64,000 bases of DNA from Zhihengliuella sp. ISTPL4 (GCF_002848265.1 NZ_CP025422.1:2758727-2822726); one strand, 5' to 3'; shown: positions 43,986 through 53,212, numbered from the stretch's first letter. Numbers and translations: made by a program. The notes: a model not told the origin generated them from the sequence alone.

Positions 43986-44893
43986 TGGCGCTTCACACCG
44001 CGGACGCATCGACGCGCGCCCTCACCACCTCCCCGAAGGCGAAGGCCACCGGCGCCGCCACTCGCTCGTGGCGACCGAAGAACCCGCTCGCGAACGTCAC
44101 CGGTCTTCTCGTCGCGCTGTTGTGGCTGGTGCCGGTGTACTGGATGGTCAATTCGGCATTCCAGTCCGAGTCCGAGCTCATGTCCTGGCCGCCGCATCTG
44201 CTGCCCCAGGAGTTCACGTGGGGCAACTTCGTCTCGGCATTGACCAATCCCCATTTCGCTCCCGCGCTGGGATCCTCGCTTCTTGCAGCGTCCCTGACCG
44301 TCGTGTTCTCCACCATCGGAGCGCTGACTGCTGCCTACGCTCTGTCGCGTTTCCGCTTCCGCGGCCGCACCATCATGATCATCGCGATCCTCGTGGTGCA
44401 GATGATCCCCGCCGAAGCGCTTTTCATCTCGCAGTATCGAATGCTGGACGGATGGGGACTGTTGAACTCCGTTCTCGGGCTCTCGATCCTCTACATCGGA
44501 ACCATCGTCCCCTTCGTCGCCTGGATGACGCGCGGTTTCGTCGACGGAGTTCCGATTGAGCTCGAGGAGGCCGCCATGGTCGACGGATGCTCTCGCTTCG
44601 GTGCGTTCCGGCGCGTGACCCTCCCTCTCCTCGCCCCCGGGTTGGTGTCCACGTCCGTCTTCAGTTTCCTCTTCGCGTGGAACGAGTACACCCTCGCGCT
44701 GATTGTCCTCTCCAAGGACTCGTCCGTGACCCTCCCGATCTGGATCCAGTCGTTCCAGCAGGGGCTCAAGGCGACCGACTGGGGCGGAGTGATGGCCGGC
44801 GCCACCCTCATCGCGGTCCCCGTCATCATCATCTTCATGGCCGTGCAGAACAAGATCTCCCAGGGGATGGTTGCGGGAGCGGTCAAGGGATGA
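43985..44893 (+). CDS. glycan ABC transporter permease 2
   Basis: A 302-residue MalG-like permease, about six helices, EAA loop ELEEAAMVDGCSRFGAFRRV, and the C-terminal SQGMVAGAVKG tail that contacts the ATPase. Its stop overlaps the GH20 start (ATGA), coupling uptake to hydrolysis. Confidence 0.93.
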   Translation: MALHTADASTRALTTSPKAKATGAATRSWRPKNPLANVTGLLVALLWLVPVYWMVNSAFQSESELMSWPPHLLPQEFTWGNFVSALTNPHFAPALGSSLLAASLTVVFSTIGALTAAYALSRFRFRGRTIMIIAILVVQMIPAEALFISQYRMLDGWGLLNSVLGLSILYIGTIVPFVAWMTRGFVDGVPIELEEAAMVDGCSRFGAFRRVTLPLLAPGLVSTSVFSFLFAWNEYTLALIVLSKDSSVTLPIWIQSFQQGLKATDWGGVMAGATLIAVPVIIIFMAVQNKISQGMVAGAVKG

Positions 44894-46119
44894 CTCTCGC
44901 TGATCTGCCCCCGGTCCTCGTCGGACCTGTCCGGGGGCGCGACTCGTCGTTCCCTTGGCGCGGGCTGATGATCGACTCTGCCCGCACTCGTTTCACCGTG
45001 CCGGTCATCCTGCGCGTCATCGAGCTCGCCGCGCGATACGGATTCAACCGACTCCACTGGCATCTGACGGACGACCAGGGCTGGCGCTTCGACGTTCCCG
45101 ACTATCCTCTGCTGGCGGCAATCGGCGCCGACCTGCCGAGAGGCGCCTTCGACGACTACAACGCGCTTGCGGGGGAGACCCTGGAGCGGGCGAAAGCGGC
45201 TGCCGTCACGAGGTGGAGCAACGGGTTCTACTCCGATGAGGAGATCGCCACGGTCGTCGACTACGCCACCGCGCACGGTATCGAGGTCGTTCCTGAGGTT
45301 GACCTTCCCGGGCACATGTCCGCGGCAATCGCCGCGTACCCAGAGCTCGGACGCCCCGCACACCTTCCCCTGCCCCGTGGTTCGATGCGCGACCACATGT
45401 GGTGGCCCGCCCGCAACGATCTGTTGTGGCCGACGGCCGACGCCGAACGATTCGTCCGAGCAGTGCTCCGCAGGGTGGCCCAACTGTTCCCGGGGAAGCT
45501 CGTCCACATCGGCGGCGATGAGTGCGCGTACCGACAGTGGTCGTCCGACCCGGGATTGCCGGCAGCCCTGGCAAGCCGCGGGTTGGCGCGCGTCGAGGAC
45601 CTGCAGGCATGGTTCATGGACGTCGCGTCCACGGAGCTGCGGCGCCACGGCAAGACCGTAGCTGTCTGGGACGAAGCCTGCGACATCTGGGACAAGGGGG
45701 ACGCCGTCGTCATCGCATGGGACGAAGCCCGCGGAATGGAACGTGTGGGCCGCTCGTCCCTTCCCTACGTCTTCGCCGACGCGCGCACCCTCTACCTGAA
45801 CCGGGTCGATCCGGAGGGCAGCGACCAGCAGAACGGGATGACGCCCGCCATCTCGGTCGACGACATCCTTCGTGCACCGTGGCCTGAGACAGCGGACCCG
45901 CGGTGCCTGGGAGTGCAGGCCTGCGTCTGGTCGGAGTTCGTGCTCGACGGGGCGGACCTGCTCGACATGTTCTTCCCCCGCCTGCTCGCGGTGTCCGAGC
46001 GGATCTGGAACCCCGACCTCGACGCCGACGATGCCGCCGCACGGGTGCGGCGCGAACACGACCTGCTATCAACCTCTGGTGCTCTCGATGCGCCCCAGCT
46101 GACCCCGACGATGTGGTGA
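44890..46119 (+). CDS. GH20 beta-N-acetylhexosaminidase, cytoplasmic
   Basis: A 409-residue enzyme removing terminal beta-linked GlcNAc or GalNAc. GLMIDSARTRFTVPVI begins the barrel directly, so the N-terminal GH20b domain of most secreted hexosaminidases is missing. FNRLHWHLTDDQGWRF is the conserved strand block, and the catalytic Asp-Glu pair is D210-E211 in HIGGDE. WDEACDIW and VWSEFV carry further subsite residues. No signal peptide is present: it should act on imported oligosaccharides. Confidence 0.93.
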   Translation: MTLADLPPVLVGPVRGRDSSFPWRGLMIDSARTRFTVPVILRVIELAARYGFNRLHWHLTDDQGWRFDVPDYPLLAAIGADLPRGAFDDYNALAGETLERAKAAAVTRWSNGFYSDEEIATVVDYATAHGIEVVPEVDLPGHMSAAIAAYPELGRPAHLPLPRGSMRDHMWWPARNDLLWPTADAERFVRAVLRRVAQLFPGKLVHIGGDECAYRQWSSDPGLPAALASRGLARVEDLQAWFMDVASTELRRHGKTVAVWDEACDIWDKGDAVVIAWDEARGMERVGRSSLPYVFADARTLYLNRVDPEGSDQQNGMTPAISVDDILRAPWPETADPRCLGVQACVWSEFVLDGADLLDMFFPRLLAVSERIWNPDLDADDAAARVRREHDLLSTSGALDAPQLTPTMW

Positions 46120-46126
46120 GGAAACG

Positions 46127-49100
46127 ATGAACAGAACGATCAGGGCGTCAATCGCGGTGTCCCTCGCAATCGCCTTCAGCGGGAGTGGTCTCACCGCTCC
46201 CGCGTCTGCTGCCGTGGCGGTCGCGGCCGAAAGTCAGGCCCCGGCCCGCACCGTCTTCAGCGACGACTTCGCCGCGGGCGACGGCGCCCACTGGAACGTG
46301 ACCACGGCGAATGCCGCTTCCCAGGTGACCTACACCGGCGGGATGGTGAACGTGAAAGGAAGCGGGCCCGAAAACCGCATTCTCACCAAAGACGTCATCG
46401 CCGCCCGAGACTTCACCCTCAGCCTCGACCTCTTCATCCACGCCGGCAACACGAACAGCGCCATCAAGTTCGGCTTCTTCGCCACGGAAGGCGCCGCGTC
46501 CCGCTATCAGGTGACCTACGACGCCCCGAAGAGTCGCCTCGCGTTCGAACGGGTCGTGCAGGGGGCCACGACGCTCCTCGATGCGCCGGCAGCGGTGAGC
46601 CTCCCTGTCAACACCGGCGGAAACGCCCACCGCGTGGAGATCAGTGTGGACGGCGACCGCGTGCGGGCAAGCGTCGGTGGCCAGGTGCTCCTGGACACCG
46701 TCGACGCCGACATGGCCGACGCTGCCGCGGGCCGCATCGTCGTGGCCAGCCAGTTCCCCAACCAGGACTACAGCATCGACAACATCGTCGTCACCACCGA
46801 CGAGACGGAAGCGGTGGGCGAATACACCGTGGATGTCGCAACCGAGACCAACGGTGTACGCGACTCCTCGACCGAGACAGCGGGCGGAACGCTCACGGCG
46901 AGCCGCTCATCAGGGAACGCCGGGGACGGTGTGACGCTGACGTTCGCCGCACGACCCGGGTACATCTTCGACGGCTACGTCTCCCTCCGTGCAGACACGA
47001 TGACCAGCACGGACGGGCTCCTGACCATCAGCGACAACCGGTTCACCCTCGACGACAAGACCGGCAGCGTCGTCATCATCGCCACGTTCGTGACCGAGCC
47101 CGCCGACCCCAACCTGCTGTTCCGTGATGACTTCACCGGGGCCCTGAACGCCAACAACGACTACGACATCCAGGGCGAGGCTGCGGTGCGTGTCGAGGAT
47201 GAGGCGTTGGTCCTCGCGCCCACCACCGGTACAGCGTCAGCCTTCGTGCATTCGAGCAGCTGGGCGAACCCGAAGGCCTACAGGATCGAGGCGGACATCC
47301 GAAAGGCCGACACCGTCGCCGGCACGGCCCAGATCGCGTTTCGCGGCGCCGGTATGGAGTCCCGCTACGTCTTGGCGCTCAACGGCTCGAAGGCGCTTCT
47401 GCGCCGGATCGATGCGGGTGCCAATGTGGAGCTCGCGAGCACAGGGTTCGTGTTCGACCAGACGACCCGGCGCGTGTCGATCGATGTGACCGACGACACC
47501 GTCTCGGTGACCGTGGACGGTTCCCCACTCCTGTCGTACGTGAACGTCGACAGTGCGAACGACACCGCCGAGTGGTCGGGACTCGGCGCGGGTGCGGGCG
47601 TCATCAACATGACGGCGGGCTCATCCATCGCCGTCGACAACCTGACGATTTTCCGGACTCCCGTGCAGGTCGAAGTGAGCGTGGAGATCTCGAAGGATGG
47701 GGTCGCAGACGCCGAGCGAACAGCCGGCGCGGTCGTCCTGTCCCGATACACCGCCTCTGCCGGAGACACGGTGACGTGGAACGCATATCCGAAGGGAGCG
47801 CATCTCCTCCAAGGCCTGTCCTGGCAGGGTGCCCCGGTCCCCGCGGAGGGCTTCACTATCCCGAAGGATGCGGCGGCGGACGTGGTCCTCACTGCGAACT
47901 TCACTTCAACAGCGCTCGCCCCGACGACGTATTACATCGACCCGGTGGGCGGAGCCGACAGCAACGCCGGAACCTCCGCTGACACCGCCTGGGCATCCTT
48001 CAGCGCCCTGAACAGAGCGTTCGGGCCCGGTGACCGCATCCTCCTCAAGCGAGGCAGCGTCTTCAGCGGAGACGACGCGGCACTCCGTTTCCAGGGCTCG
48101 GGTTCCGCGAACGCGCCCATCGAGGTCGGCGCGTACGGGGACGGCCCACGGCCGCGCCTCGACGGTGCCGGAGAGGTCGAGAACGTCATCTCCCTCTTCA
48201 ACCAGGAGCATGTGAGCATCAGCGGGCTCGAGATCACCAACCTGCATCCCGGCCACGACAGCCGCTTCGGCCTGAACACGAGCACGAACCAGGAGAAGAA
48301 CCTGCGCGCCGTGAACGTCTCCGCGCGTGACTTCGGTGTCGTCTCGGACATTTCCCTGACGGACCTGCACATCCACGACATCAACGGGAACCTGTCTTCC
48401 AAGTGGAACGGCGGCATCTTCTTCGACATCGGTGCAGCAATCGAAGGCGGGGAACTCCGCGGAGTGCCCACCAAGTTCGACGGGATCCTCATCGCCGACA
48501 ACGTCATCGAACGCGTCGACCGTTCCGGGATCAAACTCGTGAGCTCCAGCTGGGCGAACCAGTCCGCACAGAACTCCCCGAACGTCCCGCTGTTCTGGTA
48601 CCCGTCAACCGGTATCGTTCTCCGCGACAACCAGATCCGGTACACCGGTGGGGATGGCATCACCGTGCGCGATGCGGATGGTGCGCTCATCGAGTACAAC
48701 CTCGTGCAGCACGCCCGGTACCAGAACACCGGCTACAACGCAGGTATCTGGCCCTTCCAAGCCACGAACACGGTCATCCAGTACAACGTGTCCCACACTC
48801 ACGGTGTTCAGGATGGGCAGGGCCTGGACACCGACCACGTGTCGTCCTACTCGGTCATGCAGTACAACTACTCGCACGACAACGAGGGTGGGTTCATGCT
48901 GATCATGAACGGCTTCCCGCACACGGCACCGACGATCCGGTACAACATCAGCCAGAACGACGCGGACAAGACCTTCGAGTTCTCCCGCGGAACGGCCGCC
49001 GGGACGATGATCTACAACAACACCATCTTCTCGGACTCGCTCCTGCGCGGACCCCGTGGAGGCGTGCTGGATCTTGCCAACTCCGCAGCCGGAACCGGCA

Positions 49101-49852
49101 ACCGCGAGGTCTTCATCTTCAACAACGTCTTCCACTACCCGGAAGGGCAGCCGTTCTACGTTGGTGAGGCAGCCACGATGCGTTCCCAGGTGCGTCTTTA
49201 CAACAACGCGTATGCCGGTGGTATCACCGCACCCGCGGAGGAAGAACAGGCCGTGACAGGAGACCTCGGGCTCCCGGAGATCGGTGACGCACCCGCGAAC
49301 ATCGACATCTCCAGCCCGCGCACGGGCGCTAATGTGGGCACCAGCTTCGATGGGTACACACCGGCGGAGGACTCTGCCCTCCGGGGAGCCGGGGTCACCT
49401 TGGCCGAGCTGGTCGCCCACTACGACGGGACGGTGACCGATCGACGCGATCTCTCCCCGACGGAGATCCACGCGGTGGCGCGTCAAAACACCAGCATCGA
49501 CATGGTGGCCGCGTGGAACCTTCCGGAGATCGGCGGCGTCACCTACGACACCGATTTCCGCGGCGCCGCGCTTCCTTCCGACACGGCGCGGGTCCTCGAG
49601 CCTGAGGGGATCACGGTGGGAGCGGTGCAGTTCGCCCCCGCTGAGTCGACGGGCGGTGGCACCTCAGATGGCGTCTCCTCAGAGGCAGGAGGAGAGGTGG
49701 CTCCGACGGGCGCCGCCCTATCCGCCGATTCGGCTGCCGCCGTCGCGGCTCTCGCTCAGACGGGATCGAACGCTCCGCTGATCCTGCTTGTCGGTGCCGC
49801 CCTGACGATCATCGTCGGGTGGCGTCTCCACGCACGCCGCTCGAGAACATGA
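46127..49852 (+). CDS. large cell-wall-anchored parallel beta-helix protein (probable polysaccharide lyase/hydrolase)
   Basis: A 1241-residue surface protein. Signal peptide (residues 1-30) is followed by two copies of a [concanavalin-like domain + InlB/Big-like beta domain] module: VFSDDFAAGDGAHWNVT (near 40) and LLFRDDFTGALNANNDYDI (near 330). A right-handed beta-helix starts at YYIDPVGGADSNAGTSADT (near 600) and runs to about 1000, with turns such as GIVLRDNQIRYTGGDGITV. The C-terminus is LAQTG (residue 1209), a hydrophobic helix and a basic tail: a sortase E-type sorting signal. ATG 46127 has AGGAAA. It probably depolymerises the glycan at the cell surface; catalytic family undetermined. 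Confidence 0.85.
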   Translation: MNRTIRASIAVSLAIAFSGSGLTAPASAAVAVAAESQAPARTVFSDDFAAGDGAHWNVTTANAASQVTYTGGMVNVKGSGPENRILTKDVIAARDFTLSLDLFIHAGNTNSAIKFGFFATEGAASRYQVTYDAPKSRLAFERVVQGATTLLDAPAAVSLPVNTGGNAHRVEISVDGDRVRASVGGQVLLDTVDADMADAAAGRIVVASQFPNQDYSIDNIVVTTDETEAVGEYTVDVATETNGVRDSSTETAGGTLTASRSSGNAGDGVTLTFAARPGYIFDGYVSLRADTMTSTDGLLTISDNRFTLDDKTGSVVIIATFVTEPADPNLLFRDDFTGALNANNDYDIQGEAAVRVEDEALVLAPTTGTASAFVHSSSWANPKAYRIEADIRKADTVAGTAQIAFRGAGMESRYVLALNGSKALLRRIDAGANVELASTGFVFDQTTRRVSIDVTDDTVSVTVDGSPLLSYVNVDSANDTAEWSGLGAGAGVINMTAGSSIAVDNLTIFRTPVQVEVSVEISKDGVADAERTAGAVVLSRYTASAGDTVTWNAYPKGAHLLQGLSWQGAPVPAEGFTIPKDAAADVVLTANFTSTALAPTTYYIDPVGGADSNAGTSADTAWASFSALNRAFGPGDRILLKRGSVFSGDDAALRFQGSGSANAPIEVGAYGDGPRPRLDGAGEVENVISLFNQEHVSISGLEITNLHPGHDSRFGLNTSTNQEKNLRAVNVSARDFGVVSDISLTDLHIHDINGNLSSKWNGGIFFDIGAAIEGGELRGVPTKFDGILIADNVIERVDRSGIKLVSSSWANQSAQNSPNVPLFWYPSTGIVLRDNQIRYTGGDGITVRDADGALIEYNLVQHARYQNTGYNAGIWPFQATNTVIQYNVSHTHGVQDGQGLDTDHVSSYSVMQYNYSHDNEGGFMLIMNGFPHTAPTIRYNISQNDADKTFEFSRGTAAGTMIYNNTIFSDSLLRGPRGGVLDLANSAAGTGNREVFIFNNVFHYPEGQPFYVGEAATMRSQVRLYNNAYAGGITAPAEEEQAVTGDLGLPEIGDAPANIDISSPRTGANVGTSFDGYTPAEDSALRGAGVTLAELVAHYDGTVTDRRDLSPTEIHAVARQNTSIDMVAAWNLPEIGGVTYDTDFRGAALPSDTARVLEPEGITVGAVQFAPAESTGGGTSDGVSSEAGGEVAPTGAALSADSAAAVAALAQTGSNAPLILLVGAALTIIVGWRLHARRSRT

Positions 49853-50568
49853 AGGCACGGCAGGGCGTTATCGTCGCGCTCATCGGCGGAGCCCTGGTGT
49901 TCAGTGGTGGGTGCTCCGCGCAGCCGCCACTGAGCTCCTCGGGGTCCGCGGTGCACGCGATCTATGAGCGAGCCGGCGAGCCGGACGCCTCTCCGCAGCA
50001 GCAGCTCCACGACATCGTGGTCTTCGATTGGGCGGCGGAACTCGACCTGAGGGAGCCCGTCACCGTCGACGCTCTGCAGCAGCCGGAGTCGGGTCAGACC
50101 GGGCCGCGCGGACAATCCTCCTGGGAGGCGTACGAGCGCGAGGTGGACACCACCATCGAACTCGTCGTCTCGTCGATCCGTTCCGAGTTGGGTCACGACG
50201 ACGTCCGGGAGTTCTACGAGCAGAACCTCGAGTCTTTCGCGCGTCAGGACGTGCTCGTCGTGCAGGTGACGGAATGGGAGGGCGGCCGCGCCCGGGCATC
50301 AACGGAGCTCCACATCGACGAGACGACGGTCCGTACCCTGCAGGAGAGTGATGACACCGTCGTGTCCTCGGCCCTCCTGCTGGAGGCCGGGGAGCAGGTG
50401 ATGGTGACACGCCGCGACGGCACGACCGCGGAGATCCGATGTCTCTCGCGGACCGAGGCCGGTGTGGACCCCTTCGAGGATGTGACGCAGGCGGCCGCCG
50501 CGCAACTCGCTGACGAGTTGTTCCTCGCCGAGCTGACTCGCCGCATCGACGCGGCGCGCCCACGATGA
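49849..50568 (+). CDS. SurA/foldase-like lipoprotein
   Basis: A 239-residue lipoprotein with lipobox SGGCS. The remainder resembles the flanks of SurA/PrsA-type foldases: a helical part, then VREFYEQNLESFARQDVLVV, GEQVMVTRRDGTT and PFEDVTQAAAAQLADELFL, but the parvulin core is reduced or diverged, so prolyl isomerase activity is doubtful. ATG 49849 overlaps the beta-helix gene stop (ATGA), suggesting a dedicated chaperone for that exported protein. Function is inferred from this layout. Confidence 0.6.
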   Translation: MKARQGVIVALIGGALVFSGGCSAQPPLSSSGSAVHAIYERAGEPDASPQQQLHDIVVFDWAAELDLREPVTVDALQQPESGQTGPRGQSSWEAYEREVDTTIELVVSSIRSELGHDDVREFYEQNLESFARQDVLVVQVTEWEGGRARASTELHIDETTVRTLQESDDTVVSSALLLEAGEQVMVTRRDGTTAEIRCLSRTEAGVDPFEDVTQAAAAQLADELFLAELTRRIDAARPR

Positions 50569-50592
50569 CCCCAAGGAATGGAGAGGCCAGCA

Positions 50593-52026
50593 GTGACTGC
50601 CCAGCAACGCCCCAACATCGTCCTCATCCTCACGGATGACCACGCATCGCACGCCATCGGCGCATACGGCTCTGTCGTCAACGCGACCCCTCGTATCGAC
50701 GAGATCGCCGACAACGGGGTGCGGATCGATAACTGCTTCTGCACCAACGCGCTCTGCACCCCCAGCCGGGCGTCGATTCTCACGGGAACATACAGCCACA
50801 TCAACGGCGTCACCACCCTGGAGACGCCCATCGACGCCAGCCAGCCGACATTCATCACACAGCTGCATGAAGCGGGGTATCGCACAGCCCTCGTCGGGAA
50901 ATGGCACATGGGTGAGGGGCCCGGACATGACCCGGAGGGCTTCGACTACTGGGCGGTGCTCCGGGATCAGGGCGAGTACTTCAACCCGCAGATCCTGACC
51001 TCGGATGGAGTGGAGATCGTTGAGGGCTACGCCACCGACATCATCACGGATCTTTCCCTCCAATGGTTGGAGTCGTTGCCCGGTGACGAGCCGTGGTGCA
51101 TCCTCATCCATCACAAGGCCCCGCATCGCCCCTGGGAACCGGATGAAAAGCACAAGGGGATGTTCACGAACCCGATCCCCGTCCCGGACACGTTCGACGA
51201 CGACTACGCCACGCGCTCGTCGGCCGCCCACCGGGCCGCGATGCGCATCGCGGACCACCTGACCCTGACGGATCTCAAACAGAGCCCGCCGGAAGACCTC
51301 ACCTACGAGCAGGCCGCACTCTGGAAGTACCAGCGATACATGGAGGACTACCTCGCCTGCGTGGCGTCCGTCGACGACAACGTCGGGCGGGTCATCGACT
51401 GGTTGCGCGACAACAACGTCTTGGACGACACGCTCATGATGTACACGTCCGACCAGGGCTTCTTCCTCGGCGACCACGGATGGTTCGACAAACGCTTCAT
51501 GTACGACGAGTCGCTGCGTATGCCCCTGCTCGTCAGCTGCCCCTCTCGAATCAGCGACCACGGGCGCACCATCGAACAGATCGTCACGAATGTCGACTTC
51601 GCGCAGACCATTCTCGACGCTGCCGGCCTGGAGCCGCACCCGCGCATGCAGGGGGTGAGTTTCTGGCCGCAACTCACGGATACCCCGGACAAGCCCACCC
51701 GTGATGCGATGTACTACCGGTACTTCGAAAACGACGACGCGAACCACCATGCCCTCGCTCACTACGGCGTCCGCACGGAAACGCACAAATTGATCTACTT
51801 CTACAACGATGGGATGGGGTTGCCCGGTTCGTCGCCGTTCGTCTACCCGCCGGAGTGGGAGATGTACGACCTCGTGGAGGATCCGGAGGAGCTCCGCAAC
51901 GTCTACCACGAGCCTGCATATCGGGACCAGCGGGAAGAGTTGAAGGCAGTCCTCTGGTCGCTGCAGGCCGAGCTGGGGGACACCCCGCATCCATCGCAGC
52001 CGATCCCCGAGCGGGTCAGTCGGTGA
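50593..52026 (+). CDS. S1 sulfatase, probably GlcNAc-6-sulfatase-like, cytoplasmic
   Basis: A 477-residue arylsulfatase-type enzyme. RPNIVLILTDDHASHAIGAY supplies the Asp-Asp calcium ligands; FCTNALCTPSRASILTG holds the formylglycine cysteine C55 in C-x-P-S-R; YRTALVGKWHMG supplies Lys/His. MYTSDQGFFLGDHGW is the second metal site. GTG 50593 is preferred over ATG 50578 because GGAGAGG lies 6 nt before it, while the ATG has only an AAGGA with no spacing. No signal peptide: it should desulfate imported oligosaccharides. Overall pattern resembles GlcNAc-6-O-sulfatases, at modest certainty. It needs a formylglycine-generating enzyme encoded elsewhere. Confidence 0.88.
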   Translation: MTAQQRPNIVLILTDDHASHAIGAYGSVVNATPRIDEIADNGVRIDNCFCTNALCTPSRASILTGTYSHINGVTTLETPIDASQPTFITQLHEAGYRTALVGKWHMGEGPGHDPEGFDYWAVLRDQGEYFNPQILTSDGVEIVEGYATDIITDLSLQWLESLPGDEPWCILIHHKAPHRPWEPDEKHKGMFTNPIPVPDTFDDDYATRSSAAHRAAMRIADHLTLTDLKQSPPEDLTYEQAALWKYQRYMEDYLACVASVDDNVGRVIDWLRDNNVLDDTLMMYTSDQGFFLGDHGWFDKRFMYDESLRMPLLVSCPSRISDHGRTIEQIVTNVDFAQTILDAAGLEPHPRMQGVSFWPQLTDTPDKPTRDAMYYRYFENDDANHHALAHYGVRTETHKLIYFYNDGMGLPGSSPFVYPPEWEMYDLVEDPEELRNVYHEPAYRDQREELKAVLWSLQAELGDTPHPSQPIPERVSR

Positions 52027-52027
52027 C

Positions 52028-52981
52028 ATGACCACTGCCGCTTCGCCTGGGGCGGCAATGGGGCCTGACCCCGCTGAGAGCCCTGCCGCACCCCCTCCGT
52101 CGCCACGGCTGGCGACACGGCCGGTGCGGCGGGAGAGTCGTGGGCTCGTGTTGCGCGCGATGCTGCGCCACGCCCCCGCTAGTCGCGCCGACGTCGCGCG
52201 GCTGACGGGGCTATCCCGGCCGACCGTGTCGGAGGTGGTGCGCGACCTGCTCGAGGAACACGTCATCGTCGAGGCTGACGCATCGAAAGGCGTAGGTCCG
52301 GGCCGACCCGGCACGCATCTCGCCTTCCACCCGTCCGGCGCTCAGGTCATCATCGTCGACCTGAGCGATCCACGGCACCTGGACGCGGCACTCTCCACCC
52401 CCGGCGGCAACGTACTGCACCGGCACCGTCGAGCCTGGGGCCACGGCGGCAGTCGTCCAGCCGACGTCATAGAGATGATTGGAGAGGTCGAAGGCCAGGC
52501 GGGTGGGAACCTCGTCGCTATCGTCATCGCGGCCTCAAGCCACGCGGAGGTCGTCGAAGAAGTCCGACGGGCTGTGCGCGTCCCCGTCCATGTCTTCGAC
52601 CCCGCCGACCTCGCTGCCGACATCGAATACCTCCTCGGCGAGCGCGGCGGGGGAAGCCTGGTGCTCATACAAGCCGGCGCCGATGTCGCCGTCGCTGTGC
52701 GGGAGTGCGACGCTGCGGGCGTTCTCCTGGAACGGCCGGCAGGCGCGGGCCGGTTATCGTCCTCGACGTGGTCTTTGGAGGAGCTCGCCCCGTCGTTGGC
52801 AGTCCTCGCCACCGCTCTCGGGGTTCCGCAGGTCATCGTCAGCGGGGAGCATGCCCGGCGCCTGGCGGGCATGATGAGGAGTGCGGTGCGGAGCCCTCAC
52901 GTGCGCGTGTCCGTCAGCGACCTCGACGACTCGGTCGCCCGTGCCGCGGCGTTGGCCGTCGCACTCCGACCGGAGCAGTAG
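52028..52981 (+). CDS. degenerate ROK-like winged-helix regulator
   Basis: A 317-residue protein. Residues 35-95 form a strong winged helix (MLRHAPASRADVARLTGLSRPTVSEVVRDLLEE). The rest keeps a vague ROK-like alternation but lacks the phosphate loop DxGxT, the sugar EH/CxCG site and about 80 residues of usual length. It starts 1 nt after the sulfatase stop. It may act as a second, ligand-blind or differently tuned regulator of the locus. Confidence 0.75.
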   Translation: MTTAASPGAAMGPDPAESPAAPPPSPRLATRPVRRESRGLVLRAMLRHAPASRADVARLTGLSRPTVSEVVRDLLEEHVIVEADASKGVGPGRPGTHLAFHPSGAQVIIVDLSDPRHLDAALSTPGGNVLHRHRRAWGHGGSRPADVIEMIGEVEGQAGGNLVAIVIAASSHAEVVEEVRRAVRVPVHVFDPADLAADIEYLLGERGGGSLVLIQAGADVAVAVRECDAAGVLLERPAGAGRLSSSTWSLEELAPSLAVLATALGVPQVIVSGEHARRLAGMMRSAVRSPHVRVSVSDLDDSVARAAALAVALRPEQ

Positions 52982-53167
52982 CCAGGGTGACAAAAGGACG
53001 GACGCCAGCCTCTCCTTGGCGTGCCGCGCGTGGATGAGACGAGTTGCTAGCAAAGGCGGTGAGGGACTTCTCGCCGTGTGCTCGACGAGCTGAGGATATC
53101 GAGCGGGACAGAGCGACGCTGGGCGGGCGGTACCCACGACCTGCCTGCTCGATGTTCTGAAACCCCC

Positions 53168-53212
53168 GTCTGAAGTCGCTGCAGAACGTTTGGATGAGCT
53201 GTGGAAGTCACA
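53168..53212. repeat. 45-bp repeat, copy A
   Basis: Gapless alignment to 63394-63438 with 35 of 45 identities; ends GTCTGAAGT and TGGAAGTCACA are identical. The second copy abuts tRNA-Gly. Possible attachment-site or element-end remnant. Confidence 0.7.

Noticed and set aside
50578..50580. ATG as start of the sulfatase
   Set aside because: AAGGA lies directly against it with no spacing, whereas GTG 50593 has GGAGAGG at 6 nt.
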